A stretch of DNA of 64,000 nucleotides from Neorhizobium alkalisoli (GTDB taxonomy: Bacteria > Pseudomonadota > Alphaproteobacteria > Rhizobiales > Rhizobiaceae), in contig NZ_PVBN01000001.1 in assembly GCF_002968635.1 (NCBI RefSeq), forward strand, positions 372,001 through 436,000. The letters are read 5' to 3'. Positions 26,462-35,340 of this stretch are shown here, in pieces. How positions within the stretch are numbered: the stretch's first letter is position 1; each line of letters begins with the position of its first letter. The notes beneath the pieces were generated by a model, which saw only the letters and a list, made by a program, of their open reading frames with translations, was not told the DNA's origin and did no database searches. Position numbers and translations under genes: made by a program.

Positions 26462-27334
26462 CTAAGGAACGTACACCGATACGGCTTGCTCGCGGATCGT
26501 GAACCGCACTGGCGTCTTGACCTTGAGTTCACCGTCCAAATTCACCGCTCTTGGTTTCCGTGTTCCAATCGTTAGATCTTTCGTGGAAAAGGCGCGCACG
26601 TCCTTCCAGCCGCCTTGGGTCCCTTTCCTCAGACTTGGAAGCAGGGCGAGCAACTTCCACCAATGGTCCACCTCCAGGCTGTAAAAGTCGAGCAAGCCAT
26701 CTATAGCCGTGGCATCAGCGTGGACGGTCATTCCACCCCCATAGAAACGTCCGTTACCAACCGCTATTTGAAAGGTGCGGAACCTCTCGATGCGACCATC
26801 ATGTTCGAGTGTGGCGGTGAACAGGCGGGAGTCCGCAAACAGTTTAGCGGCGGCAATCGCATAACCCATCTTTCCCCAACGCTTCTTGGCACTCTCTGTG
26901 AGTGAAGCAGCAAGGTCGGCGCTGAACCCCATGCTCGCTACGTTGAAGAAGGGATAGTTATTGGCCATCCCAAGGTCGACCGACGAGGTCTTCCCCGAGG
27001 CGATAACGTTGATGGCCTCTGCCAAGTCTAGCGGCAAGCCGATGGTACGGGCAAAATCGTTGCCAGTACCGAGCGGCAGCACGCCAAGAGGGAGACTCGT
27101 TCCGAGCAGCCCGGATGCCACCGCGTTCAAGCTACCGTCGCCTCCGCCAACGATCACACGTCCGATGTCTGCCGCTCGCCTGAGGATCGCGTCTGACGGC
27201 TTCTCCTTGCTGTTTGGCGGCAGCTCCTGATAGCTGATGTTCGCTTCGTGAAGGAGACGCCGCACCTGTGGAAGTGCAGTCCTTCCGCTTCTGGAGTTGG
27301 GATTGACGAGCAGCAACGCCGGCTTGATGGTCAT
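26462..27334 (-). CDS. Diacylglycerol kinase-like lipid kinase (YegS/DagK family)
   Basis: The 290-residue protein has the DAGK catalytic domain: LLLVNPNSRSG at the N-terminus, the nucleotide-binding GGGDGSLNAVASGLL and PLGTGNDFARTIGLPLD. These enzymes phosphorylate diacylglycerol, sphingoid bases or phosphatidylglycerol at the membrane. ATG 27334 follows CAGGAACACGCAG; an in-frame ATG at 27370 has no ribosome-binding site. It lies 32 bp downstream of the lipase-like frame, so both may act on lipids. The natural substrate is unknown. Confidence 0.85.
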   Translation of the reverse strand: MTIKPALLLVNPNSRSGRTALPQVRRLLHEANISYQELPPNSKEKPSDAILRRAADIGRVIVGGGDGSLNAVASGLLGTSLPLGVLPLGTGNDFARTIGLPLDLAEAINVIASGKTSSVDLGMANNYPFFNVASMGFSADLAASLTESAKKRWGKMGYAIAAAKLFADSRLFTATLEHDGRIERFRTFQIAVGNGRFYGGGMTVHADATAIDGLLDFYSLEVDHWWKLLALLPSLRKGTQGGWKDVRAFSTKDLTIGTRKPRAVNLDGELKVKTPVRFTIREQAVSVYVP

Positions 27335-27366
27335 CTGCGTGTTCCTGTGAGGGCGTGGGCATGGTG

Positions 27367-28559
27367 TCATCCCGCCGAGCCATCGATGGGTGCATACTTT
27401 CCACTAAGGAAGGCGGGAAGTGGCCCAGCAGTCATCACCGTGAAATCGAAGTTGGATCTCCTGTCGGAGCCGAGCACATACTGCCGATGAACTCTGAGAA
27501 AGTCGCGCTTGATCCGGCGATAACGCTCTGCCGAGACAAGCCGCTTGACGCGAATGAATTCGATAGAGGCTTGTTTGGCATCGGGATGCCCGGCCAGGCT
27601 GACGACACAGCTTTTGTAGAAATGGATGCTGTCGGTCAGGCACTGGATCTCCAGCCAGAACACTTCCGCGGCGCGGGCGATCTGGCCGACGCAAGCCCTC
27701 AGGACAGTAGCCGACTTCAAGAATGAGCATTGGAGGATTGCGCCACCGAGCGTCACAAACACAACTCGCTTACCCTTGAACAGGTTTGGATTCTCGGAAA
27801 GCAGCGTCCCAATCACGTGAGCGGCTATGGCCGAACCCATGCTGTGGGAGCTTATCACGTGCTCATCGGTGTCCCCTTGTAACGCTTCTCTAGCCATTGC
27901 ACGACATGCGTCCAACCAAGCGTTGACCTCTGGATCGTTGAGGCGAGCGACAGCTACCGCCAGCGTCCAGTCAGCAAACAAGTGGAGCGGATGAAACCGC
28001 GCTAGCACAGGAGGAAGGATGAACGTCAATAAGACAAGCGCGATTGGGAGGCTCCAGAGATAGTTTTGAGGCTCCAAATGCAGCAAGGCAGGCAACGACG
28101 CTGCGAGAGCACCTACGGCTAGGAGGCTCGTCATGAGTAAAAAGGGGAAGAGAAAGAACAGGCCAAATCGCCACGCGTGTCGGAAATAGCTCACCACCCC
28201 CCCTCCCAGACGACACGTGCCGCACTGATGTACCCGGAGAGGATCTGTTTCCAGAGGCTTTTGTTGGTTAGCGCGGCCACCAGCGAGAAATGGTCGAGCA
28301 TATAGATGCGGCTTCTCGTTCCGTGCAATCCGTCCTGGCAGAAGACATCGAACCAGGTGAACGACTCATGCTGCACAAGCTCACCCACAGCCAACTGAAG
28401 CCCCCATGTCTGGGCACTCTGAGCCGCGGATCGCCTGTACCGGGCATGGTGCTCACGAGAATTCAGCGGCTCGAAGCCTGGAAAATGCAAAACAACTCGT
28501 GTCTTCACGTGGGTTGAAGAGTCAGTGCAACTCGCGTCGTGCACCTGCTTGAGCCGCAT
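27367..28559 (-). pseudogene. Lipase-like alpha/beta hydrolase gene split by a frameshift in a G-run
   Basis: Two frames make one protein. The first, 28559 to 28191, encodes the N-terminus (TRVVLHFPGFEPLNSREHHA through AARVVWEGG). The second, 28197 to 27367, encodes VSYFRHAWRFGLFFLFPFLL, two membrane segments and a serine-hydrolase elbow SHSMGS. The break is at seven consecutive Gs on the minus strand; one additional G would join E-G-G directly to V-V-S-Y in a single frame of about 397 residues. GAGGA precedes the first ATG. It may be a true mutation, a slippage site or a sequencing error. Family: membrane-associated lipase/esterase-like; substrate unknown. Confidence 0.7.
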
Positions 28560-28940
28560 TAAAAATCCTCAGTTGAAAACGGCGCGGGAGCCATGATCTA
28601 CTCTAGCACCGCGGCCGAAGGTATCTGGTCTAAGCCATGATCGCGTCGTGCCTGTCGTAGCTGTGCAATGTGGCGACATTGACCTGTCCAGCTCTGGCGA
28701 AGCTCCGAATGTCGTCACGTGCCCACCTGCGTACGCTGCTTGTGCAGCACTTTCGTTCGGAGCTTCGGTGGCGAGGTAAGTGGCCGTTCTCAACCACCGC
28801 CGATATTTAATGCATGCACCGCTTTTGGTGCATGTGTGTCTCCAATTATGCGCGCTTCACTTGTAACGAAGAGGTTGCAGCACGATGTGATACGTGGTCC
28901 CTGCAGGTCAGGCACGGGAACAGGTTCTCGGGAGAGCAAC
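28560..28940. other. Intergenic region with hairpin and promoter-like repeat
   Basis: No credible coding frame. CATGCACC and GGTGCATG form a perfect 8-bp stem at 28813-28834. Around 28858-28892 lies a stretch (CACTTGTAA, GAAGA, AGCACGA) similar to 21196-21233, upstream of the small gene at 28941. Both could be promoter regions of island genes. Confidence 0.4.
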
Positions 28941-29114
28941 ATGGGCTGGAAAACGCCGAAGGTTGAATATGTAAACGGGTACAAGATCATAGAGGTAGAG
29001 GGCCCCACATTTGAGGTTTACGATGGCGCCCGTCGGATTGCCGACTTCTCCTATCCTAGCGAAGCAGCCTCTCATGCCAGGTCCCTCCCCATGCGGGATA
29101 CTTCCCCACGCTGA
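28941..29114 (+). CDS. Hypothetical small protein
   Basis: A 57-residue protein starting MGWKTPKVEYVNGYKIIEVE, preceded by GGGAGAGC. The remainder (PTFEVYDGARRIADF) is a short beta-rich domain with a final helix. The FEVYD strand recalls the WTVYD strand of the protein at 16853. Family unknown; the strong ribosome-binding site supports translation. Confidence 0.5.
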   Translation: MGWKTPKVEYVNGYKIIEVEGPTFEVYDGARRIADFSYPSEAASHARSLPMRDTSPR

Positions 29115-29468
29115 ACAGCAAACGCGCCAGAAGGATAGCGCGACTTGCGGTGCTCCGCCACTTTTGTCCCTGCCGACGTAGATATAGCAATCACATCGGC
29201 TAGTTATTGCAGGCGACGCCCGAAGTCAGCGGCGATATAGTCTTGAGAACTGTGCTCGGATCTAATCACCTAATGTGCGAATCAGACGACTATGGCAATT
29301 CTTGCTGTGACTGACGTCATTTCCTGACGAATCGTTCGGGATGAAGCGTGCCGACGCGCAGACGCCATTCGGCGTTTCTGAAACGCCGCACTGGCAAGCC
29401 AACGGTGGCGGATGTGGCACTGCTTGCGACAGGGCTGACGTCGAACATGAGGTTCCTTCCGTCGCCGA
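29115..29468. other. Non-coding stretch
   Basis: No supported gene. CGGCGTTT and AAACGCCG form a perfect hairpin at 29370-29388, downstream (minus strand) of the permease gene, without a T-run. Nothing else is recognised. Confidence 0.4.
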
Positions 29469-31541
29469 TCATATGGGCAACAACGGTGCGTCTGGGGTCG
29501 ATTCAGGTCGACTTAGACTGTCCGGCGGCGGTGCCGTCTTGTTTAGGGGGCGCCTGATGCGGATCTTACGCGGCGGGGCCACCAGTGGCGGTTGCGTATC
29601 AGAGAGCGCTTCCCGAGCGGCCGAGGTCAGATTGAAGGCTACGAAGTCAGCCTCTTCGAGATCAAGCGATATCTTGTCGTCCTCGCCTTCCGTCCATAGC
29701 GCCGCGCCCACCCGCGCCGCCGGGTACAGACGCTTGAGCCTGCGGACAACCGTGCGGGCGTGCCTGCCCGAGTCCTCATTTAGAAAGCAGACGACAATGG
29801 CGCTTGTTCGTTCCGGCACCAAATTGGTGCCACGGCGATCGGAAAGATCGAAGTGCCTTGCTACCACCACCTCGGCTCCTTGGACCTGGAGCACTTGAGC
29901 GAGCATGGCTGCTGACGCATCGTCCAGCGGGCCCCTGCCGCCGATGCAGAAGACTGTTTTGCCACTCCCGTCCGGTAGTTCCGCTGCATCATCGCTCACC
30001 TTGATCGGCGTCACAGGGCGCTGATCTACCTTGGCTTCATCTTTGGGAGCTTGCTCCTCCTGCTCTTCTTCCTGGGCGATGTCGGCAAGATTGGAGACCA
30101 GAGCAATGGCAGCTTCATAAACCTGATCCATTTGTTCCGCCCTCAAGACACCACGACGCCGGTCCTTCTCAGCAAGCAAAAGGGCCGGAATAGCCACTTG
30201 GCTGTAGTAGTCCTCCAGATAGTCCTCCTCAAGAAGCTCCTCCGCGTAGTCAGTTGCCTCATCGGGATCTCCTGCGAGTAGCCGTTGATAGAGGCGCTCC
30301 TTAGGATCGAGCACCGGCTCGCTCCCAAATAGAACCTCCAGGAACTCGAACTGCGGGACGTATCGGCCCAGGACTACAAGACAGACGGTCAGTGGTGTCG
30401 ATAGGACCAGGCCGACTGGTCCCCAAAGCCACGCCCAAAAAATCGCAGCGACGACGATTGCCAAGGGGGACAGCCCAGTGCGAGATCCATAAAGCCACGG
30501 TTCCACGATATTGTTGCTAGTCAATTCCAAAATGAGAAATATGGCCGCAACCCACAGAACGAGGCTCCAGCCTGGGTCGACCGCGAACGCCAAGAACAGC
30601 GGCAGAACCATCGCTATGACGGGTCCAATGTAGGGGACAAAACGGAGGATGATCGCCAGCATTCCCCAGAGCGCCGCGTTCGGAACCCCCACCACCCATA
30701 GACCGAGCGCCAACGGGACGCCGTAAGTGCAATTTACCACCAATTGCATGAGCAGATACCGGGCAACCCGGCTGCCGGCCTCCTGGATGGCCTCTGTCGT
30801 TCGATGCAGATCTCCGTAGCCGACGAGGCGGATAAAGCGGTCGCGAAGCGTTTCTCGCTCCAAGAGCATGAAAATGACCACGACTATGACCAAGCCTAGT
30901 GAGGCTATGGGGCCAAGCAGGGGACCGATCAGACTCGTGAGAGTGGCGATTGGACGACTAGGCGCAAATATCTCAACCAGAAGCGGTTCGCGTGGTGTCG
31001 GGCCAGCACTTGGGCCAGCATGTGGCTGTCCATCGTTGTTGAGTTCGCGGCCGACGCTCTCGATGGCGGACGTCAGGCGTCGGATGAAGCCGTTGTCCGT
31101 TCCGCTATCTTGAAGCGCCCGGATCTTGGCTATGATGTTGCCTTGGTATTCCGGGAGCTTCTGAGCCACCTCGGCGACATGCCCCGCCACGACGAGCCCA
31201 AAAATGACGAGAAAAAGGAAGGCGAGCACGACGGTGATTATAACGGCGAGAGTGCGCGGGAGACCCAACTTCCGCAGACGTGAAGAAATCGGAGCGAGGG
31301 CGAACGTCAGCAGGACTGCAATTGCCAGAGGAAGAAGCACGTCCTTGGCGAAATAGAGAATAGCGATCACTGCAAGCACGCTTACAAAGGCAGGCAGGCT
31401 TGATGACGGAGAAGAGGTCGAGATCGAATAAACGCGGCGGGGGCCGCCGAGGTCATTTAGCACTTTCGCCTCCGCGCTTTCGGCGTAGCTCGAACAGGTC
31501 GACGAGTCGGCCGTCTCTACTTTAGGATATGGGGCGCTCAT
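29469..31541 (-). CDS. AI-2E family (PerM-like) membrane permease with long C-terminal cytoplasmic extension
   Basis: About 690 residues. The N-terminal 360 residues are the AI-2E/PerM family membrane domain, with paired segments around FVSVLAVIAILYFAKDVLLP, a large loop and the signature PYIGPVIAMVLPLFLAF. Residues beyond about 400 form a soluble region with an acidic stretch (EEEQEEQAPKDEAK) and an alpha/beta domain (GKTVFCIGGRGPLDDASAAM). Family members export autoinducer-2, siderophores or ions, or are uncharacterised. The family is usually about 350 residues long, so the C-terminal half is an addition. ATG 31541 is preceded by GAGG. Confidence 0.8.
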   Translation of the reverse strand: MSAPYPKVETADSSTCSSYAESAEAKVLNDLGGPRRVYSISTSSPSSSLPAFVSVLAVIAILYFAKDVLLPLAIAVLLTFALAPISSRLRKLGLPRTLAVIITVVLAFLFLVIFGLVVAGHVAEVAQKLPEYQGNIIAKIRALQDSGTDNGFIRRLTSAIESVGRELNNDGQPHAGPSAGPTPREPLLVEIFAPSRPIATLTSLIGPLLGPIASLGLVIVVVIFMLLERETLRDRFIRLVGYGDLHRTTEAIQEAGSRVARYLLMQLVVNCTYGVPLALGLWVVGVPNAALWGMLAIILRFVPYIGPVIAMVLPLFLAFAVDPGWSLVLWVAAIFLILELTSNNIVEPWLYGSRTGLSPLAIVVAAIFWAWLWGPVGLVLSTPLTVCLVVLGRYVPQFEFLEVLFGSEPVLDPKERLYQRLLAGDPDEATDYAEELLEEDYLEDYYSQVAIPALLLAEKDRRRGVLRAEQMDQVYEAAIALVSNLADIAQEEEQEEQAPKDEAKVDQRPVTPIKVSDDAAELPDGSGKTVFCIGGRGPLDDASAAMLAQVLQVQGAEVVVARHFDLSDRRGTNLVPERTSAIVVCFLNEDSGRHARTVVRRLKRLYPAARVGAALWTEGEDDKISLDLEEADFVAFNLTSAAREALSDTQPPLVAPPRKIRIRRPLNKTAPPPDSLSRPESTPDAPLLPI

Positions 31542-31919
31542 CCACCTCGGCAATGATAGAGGACTTCAGCAGTGGCTGAGTGTTGGTGCGCGACCGCATG
31601 GGGGAGCTCATCCGCGCCGATCTGCGAGGCAGATGATCACAAAGCACAGACCGTCAGCCGCATTCCAAAGCGTCCAGTCCAGTTGCCAAGAAAACCCAGG
31701 ACGCGGACGTCCATATGTCGGGCCAGAGGTGGAACTCCCTAATTGAGCTTACGGTATATTCAGGGTCAGTTCGCAACCCACCTGAACTCACCGTGAAGAA
31801 CACGGAGTGGATGGAGCTTCGGCCGGGGCATCCACGACGCCTCGGATCTCTGCTTCCCGCATTGATAGTCTTCAAGCACGGACGATCCGCGAAAGGCCTC
31901 GTTCCGGTCATTGCCGCGG

Positions 31920-31937
31920 GTCCCCAGCCAATTTTCC
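31920..31937 (-). repeat. Inverted partial copy of the tRNA-Gln 3' end
   Basis: GTCCCCAGCCAATTTTCC matches the reverse complement of 46243-46260 (tRNA 3' end plus flank) at 16 of 18 positions, with 13 consecutive identities. Orientation is opposite to the att repeats. It could be a relic of an earlier integration or inversion; function is unproven. Confidence 0.4.
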
Positions 31938-32076
31938 TGGCCGCCTTGGAACACAACGGATGCCAACAAAATGCGGGCAAAGGTCGCCCAATTTATTGAG
32001 AAGACGCCAGTTTTCCGTACTGAGAAATTCGCCAATCTGGATCCAAAAAATCGGTCAAAAACGGCTTGCCTGGGTG

Positions 32077-32225
32077 ACCTGGATTCTCACATGATTTCAA
32101 TTACTTAGTGTAAAAACCTTGAAATTCCCTCTGTTTTCCCATCGCGAGCGACCGTGGATGCCGCTTTTGTGCCCTGGCTTTGGGCATCAGTCAACTGGAC
32201 GGTCGAACGGCAATAATTTCCGCTT
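32077..32225. repeat. Island end sequence, copy B (internal junction)
   Basis: It aligns without gaps to 16222-16370 with 129 identities of 149. The bases immediately left of it (TGCCTGGGTG) are a degraded version of the tRNA 3' end found at the outer repeats. It marks the likely boundary between a left element without integrase and the right element. Confidence 0.7.
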
Positions 32226-32288
32226 TCCGAGGTTCAGGCTGCAGTGAGGCGGCACAAAGCGTCCGGCAGCTTTGCGCCCTCATTGCGG

Positions 32289-33761
32289 TCATTCGGGATC
32301 GAGCTCGCGATGCCTAAAACCTGCCGTTGGCTCAATCGCGTCGCTAATCTTGTGTGTCGTGAAACCCAGCTCAATCAAATGTTGCCGGTTAGCATCGCTG
32401 ACATTAGGAGATAATCTGACTGTCAGATCCACCTGGGTAGAAGAAAGCTGTGCCAAGAGATCAAAAATCTCGACTCGTCTCGTCTCAGTGCCTTGGTGAA
32501 GCGTCAGCGTAAGGATGTCACTGGCTAACAATGCGTCATCGCTTGTGGATATCTTTGGAGTTTCGGCAGGCGCACTCGACAGCCTAACGACGGCGTCATT
32601 ACCCGATGCTGATGCCGTGCTGTCCTTTCCGATGAGGAAATCGATATTGGGTGCGCCTTCCTCGCTGCGTCTGCCGATGGGGCGTGCTCCCGCGCGTCCC
32701 AGTGCATCGCGCATCGCGGCCGGCGTCGTCTCGTAGCGGACATAGGAAATCGTCGTTTGCCCCCACTTAACGAGTCCGTTGCTTGCAAGCCATTCAGGTT
32801 CCGGATCGGACAAAAGGAGCGCTTCAGCGTTCTGCCGCAGCATATTCATCGTCTGCGCAAAAAGCTGCCGGCTCCACTTCCCGTTTGCCGGCGCCGCGGA
32901 TGCAAGGCTCAGCGACCCGGCTCCATTCCGGCCGGCCTGCTTCGCCAAAACTTTGCGAGTGAGGACGCCGAAAGGCAGCAACATCACGACGTCGACGCCT
33001 TGCCTTAGGAAAATCCTTGCTAAGTCTTCGCTGACGCGAGTACCATAAACCAGCGCGACGGTCTTGCCGGCGGCCGAACGCTTCAGTTCAGCCGCGATCG
33101 CCTCCAGGGCCTGCAATTCACGCTCACCGGGACTGCGTGAGGGCAGCATCCCGATCCAACGCCGCGACAGCGCTTCCGGATCTCCCAGAACATAAAGCGG
33201 GCCGGGCGCCTCCAAGGCTGGCAGGCTGCCGCGTTGGACAAGCTCGTAGCCGAGCTGTTCGGCACTCTTCCGTTCGTCCTCGTTCGGCTGCTCAGTCGCT
33301 GTGCGGCCAGCCTGCCGCGACGCTGCAGGTTCGAAGACAAGCACATGGGCATCGACGCCATCAAGCTTGTCGCCGATCATCCGCGACACGCGATCCCAGT
33401 CCAAACCGCCATGTCCGCAGCCCAATGCGGGGAGCGCGACAGTCACCGGACCGAACCCGTCCAGATAGCAGCGCAGATCGTCCAGGCCAGCGGCAATGTC
33501 TTCGTAGCGCGATGGTTCGCGCCAGTCGCGCTTGGTCGGAAAATTGATGATCCAGTCCCCGGTCAGGGACTTCCAGACGTGCATTTTCCCAGGGGTAACG
33601 CGACCGTCCTTGCAGTCGCGTTGATACTCCTTGAACATTTCTGGATAGCGCTGCTTGAACGCCAGAGCGACACCTGCTCCCATCACGCCAACGCAATTGA
33701 CCGTGTTGACGCGTATATCCGCGGGAGAATCGAACATGTCGCCTTTAACAAACTCAAGCAT
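32289..33761 (-). CDS. DarG-like antitoxin: macro domain plus DprA/SLOG-like domain
   Basis: The 490-residue protein begins with a macro domain (about 1-155: VNTVNCVGVMGAGVALAFKQ and ALGCGHGGLDWDRV). In DarG this domain removes ADP-ribose from DNA. Residues about 185-290 resemble a DprA-type SLOG Rossmann domain (PLYVLGDPEALSRRW, SPGERELQALEAIAAELKR, ALVYGTRVSEDLARI). The C-terminal 200 residues (KWGQTTISYVRYETTPAAMR) are unassigned and may bind the toxin. It starts 3 bp after the toxin stop, so the toxin gene comes first. Identification as antitoxin rests on the macro domain and gene order. Confidence 0.82.
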   Translation of the reverse strand: MLEFVKGDMFDSPADIRVNTVNCVGVMGAGVALAFKQRYPEMFKEYQRDCKDGRVTPGKMHVWKSLTGDWIINFPTKRDWREPSRYEDIAAGLDDLRCYLDGFGPVTVALPALGCGHGGLDWDRVSRMIGDKLDGVDAHVLVFEPAASRQAGRTATEQPNEDERKSAEQLGYELVQRGSLPALEAPGPLYVLGDPEALSRRWIGMLPSRSPGERELQALEAIAAELKRSAAGKTVALVYGTRVSEDLARIFLRQGVDVVMLLPFGVLTRKVLAKQAGRNGAGSLSLASAAPANGKWSRQLFAQTMNMLRQNAEALLLSDPEPEWLASNGLVKWGQTTISYVRYETTPAAMRDALGRAGARPIGRRSEEGAPNIDFLIGKDSTASASGNDAVVRLSSAPAETPKISTSDDALLASDILTLTLHQGTETRRVEIFDLLAQLSSTQVDLTVRLSPNVSDANRQHLIELGFTTHKISDAIEPTAGFRHRELDPE

Positions 33762-33764
33762 GAC

Positions 33765-35096
33765 CTACTCTTCTATCGCCTTTACGCAGCGTTGATATAA
33801 CATATCCGCCTTGTCCCCGTCCCACCAATGCGGGACTAACGCGCTAACGTCCGCCTTAGCGATCGCGAACAGCATATCCAGTTCCGCCACGTCGTCCACG
33901 ACATCAAGGATCTGCTGTTCGTCGCGTCCTTGCCCGAGGACATCGCCTACAAGGTCATGATAGCATACAAGCTTCATCAATCTTCTCGCAGACGGCAAGC
34001 TGACGCTGCCAACATGCTTGGTCAGGATCTCAGCCATCATCGGCATCGCGCCAACAGGATGGTCGGGGTCGACCTTCTGCAGGCCGCCATTGCCGTCCCA
34101 ACGCGAGCGCGGCCCCTTGCCGATATCGTGCAAATAGGCCGCGATCTCGATCAGCATCTGCTTTTTCTCGTCGAGCGCATTAAATTCATCAAGTGCCAGA
34201 AGCTGGGCGACCACCTCCTTCGTGTGGACATCAACCGTGCGTTTATGCACGCCGTTCTCCGAGCGCAGTTCAACCAGTTCGGCAGTATGCGGTAGACATC
34301 CGAAATCGGCCCGGAGACCTTCGCGCAGGCGCTTCAAGTTTTTGAACTCCGCAGTATCTACATGATCGCCGCCATGCTCCTCGACATAGGCGCACGCAGC
34401 CTCGAAAATGCTTGCTATCTCGCCGGGTCCCTTCACGACGCTGCTCTTTCCACCGCTCGCGAAATCCGTAAACCAGTGAGGTCGGTTCCATGGGTCTTGA
34501 AACTCGATGGGCGGAAACGGCTTGGTGCCCACAATAGTTTCGACACGCTTCTTGGTCTCTTTGCTCCACACGACGCAGCGCGCCGCCGCAGTCACGGGCA
34601 ATTGGCCGTGGATGAGCAGTTCCGCCATGCGCCTGTGGCGATAGTCCTCGTCAGGATTCCCCCACTTTTTGCTGTCGATCGCGGCCCAGTCAAGTTGTGC
34701 GAGATCCGCCGGATCGTGGTAGAAATTCGGTGCGACCGTCGTATTCGCAGACGCGCCGGTGAAGATTGCATCCGCACGTTCGATTAAGGCGATGGGAAAC
34801 TCAAAATAGAGAATGTCGTATTGATCGACATTCTTGGCATTCACGACGCCCAGCAGCATCGGGCTTACCGAGCCGAAATAGAAGGGCACATAGTCATGGA
34901 CGCAGCCCTTTGGCCCGCATGACACCTTCATCTGCGCTCGGCGGCCTTGGATACCCTCCGCCGCGATCGAGCGATGCTTTATGGGAAACTGCGCATGATT
35001 GTTCGCCAGGAAGCCGTGCTGCAGTAATCCGGGCAAATTATCAATATGGGAAAAATGATACACGTAGCGACGCGCATGCTCGGCAGGAATTGGCAT
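33765..35096 (-). CDS. DarT-like DNA ADP-ribosyltransferase toxin fused to an HD domain
   Basis: 443 residues. Residues 1-180 match DarT/DUF4433: YHFSHIDNLPGLLQHGFLAN, an arginine pair in IQGRRAQ (52-53), VPFYFGSVSPMLLGV and the catalytic glutamate E159 in RRMAELL. DarT uses NAD+ to ADP-ribosylate single-stranded DNA. Residues about 270-443 form an HD hydrolase domain with H291, the H323-D324 pair in YLHDIGKG, H346, H380-D381 and D416 in AKADVSA. Simple DarT proteins are about 200-240 residues, so the HD half is an extension. It is followed 3 bp later by the macro-domain antitoxin gene. Confidence 0.85.
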   Translation of the reverse strand: MPIPAEHARRYVYHFSHIDNLPGLLQHGFLANNHAQFPIKHRSIAAEGIQGRRAQMKVSCGPKGCVHDYVPFYFGSVSPMLLGVVNAKNVDQYDILYFEFPIALIERADAIFTGASANTTVAPNFYHDPADLAQLDWAAIDSKKWGNPDEDYRHRRMAELLIHGQLPVTAAARCVVWSKETKKRVETIVGTKPFPPIEFQDPWNRPHWFTDFASGGKSSVVKGPGEIASIFEAACAYVEEHGGDHVDTAEFKNLKRLREGLRADFGCLPHTAELVELRSENGVHKRTVDVHTKEVVAQLLALDEFNALDEKKQMLIEIAAYLHDIGKGPRSRWDGNGGLQKVDPDHPVGAMPMMAEILTKHVGSVSLPSARRLMKLVCYHDLVGDVLGQGRDEQQILDVVDDVAELDMLFAIAKADVSALVPHWWDGDKADMLYQRCVKAIEE

Positions 35097-35340
35097 AGAT
35101 GCCCCCGTTAAAACCCCAATTCGCGTCCCGCGTGCTTCTCGCCCGAAGCTTCGCGACGCTGGCGAGCGATATGGTGCTCGATCACCGAAATTACAACCTT
35201 CCTTGCGACTGCAACCGAAAGTAAAGCACGCCGGGCTTGGCGTAGATTATTCGCCGTCTCTCGCTATGGTTGAAAACTTGATCGCAACCGTTTAGCCTAC
35301 AAGATGCAGCGCACGAAATGGCTGCCGTCACACGGGGGGT

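Larger units (their letters stand above)
31542..32288. other. Junction region between the two island elements
   Basis: About 750 bp without a convincing gene. It contains an inverted partial copy of the tRNA-Gln 3' end (31920-31937) and the second island-end sequence (32077-32225). Scattered short frames on both strands show no family. It is probably scar sequence from integration or loss of an integrase gene of the left element. Confidence 0.5.
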
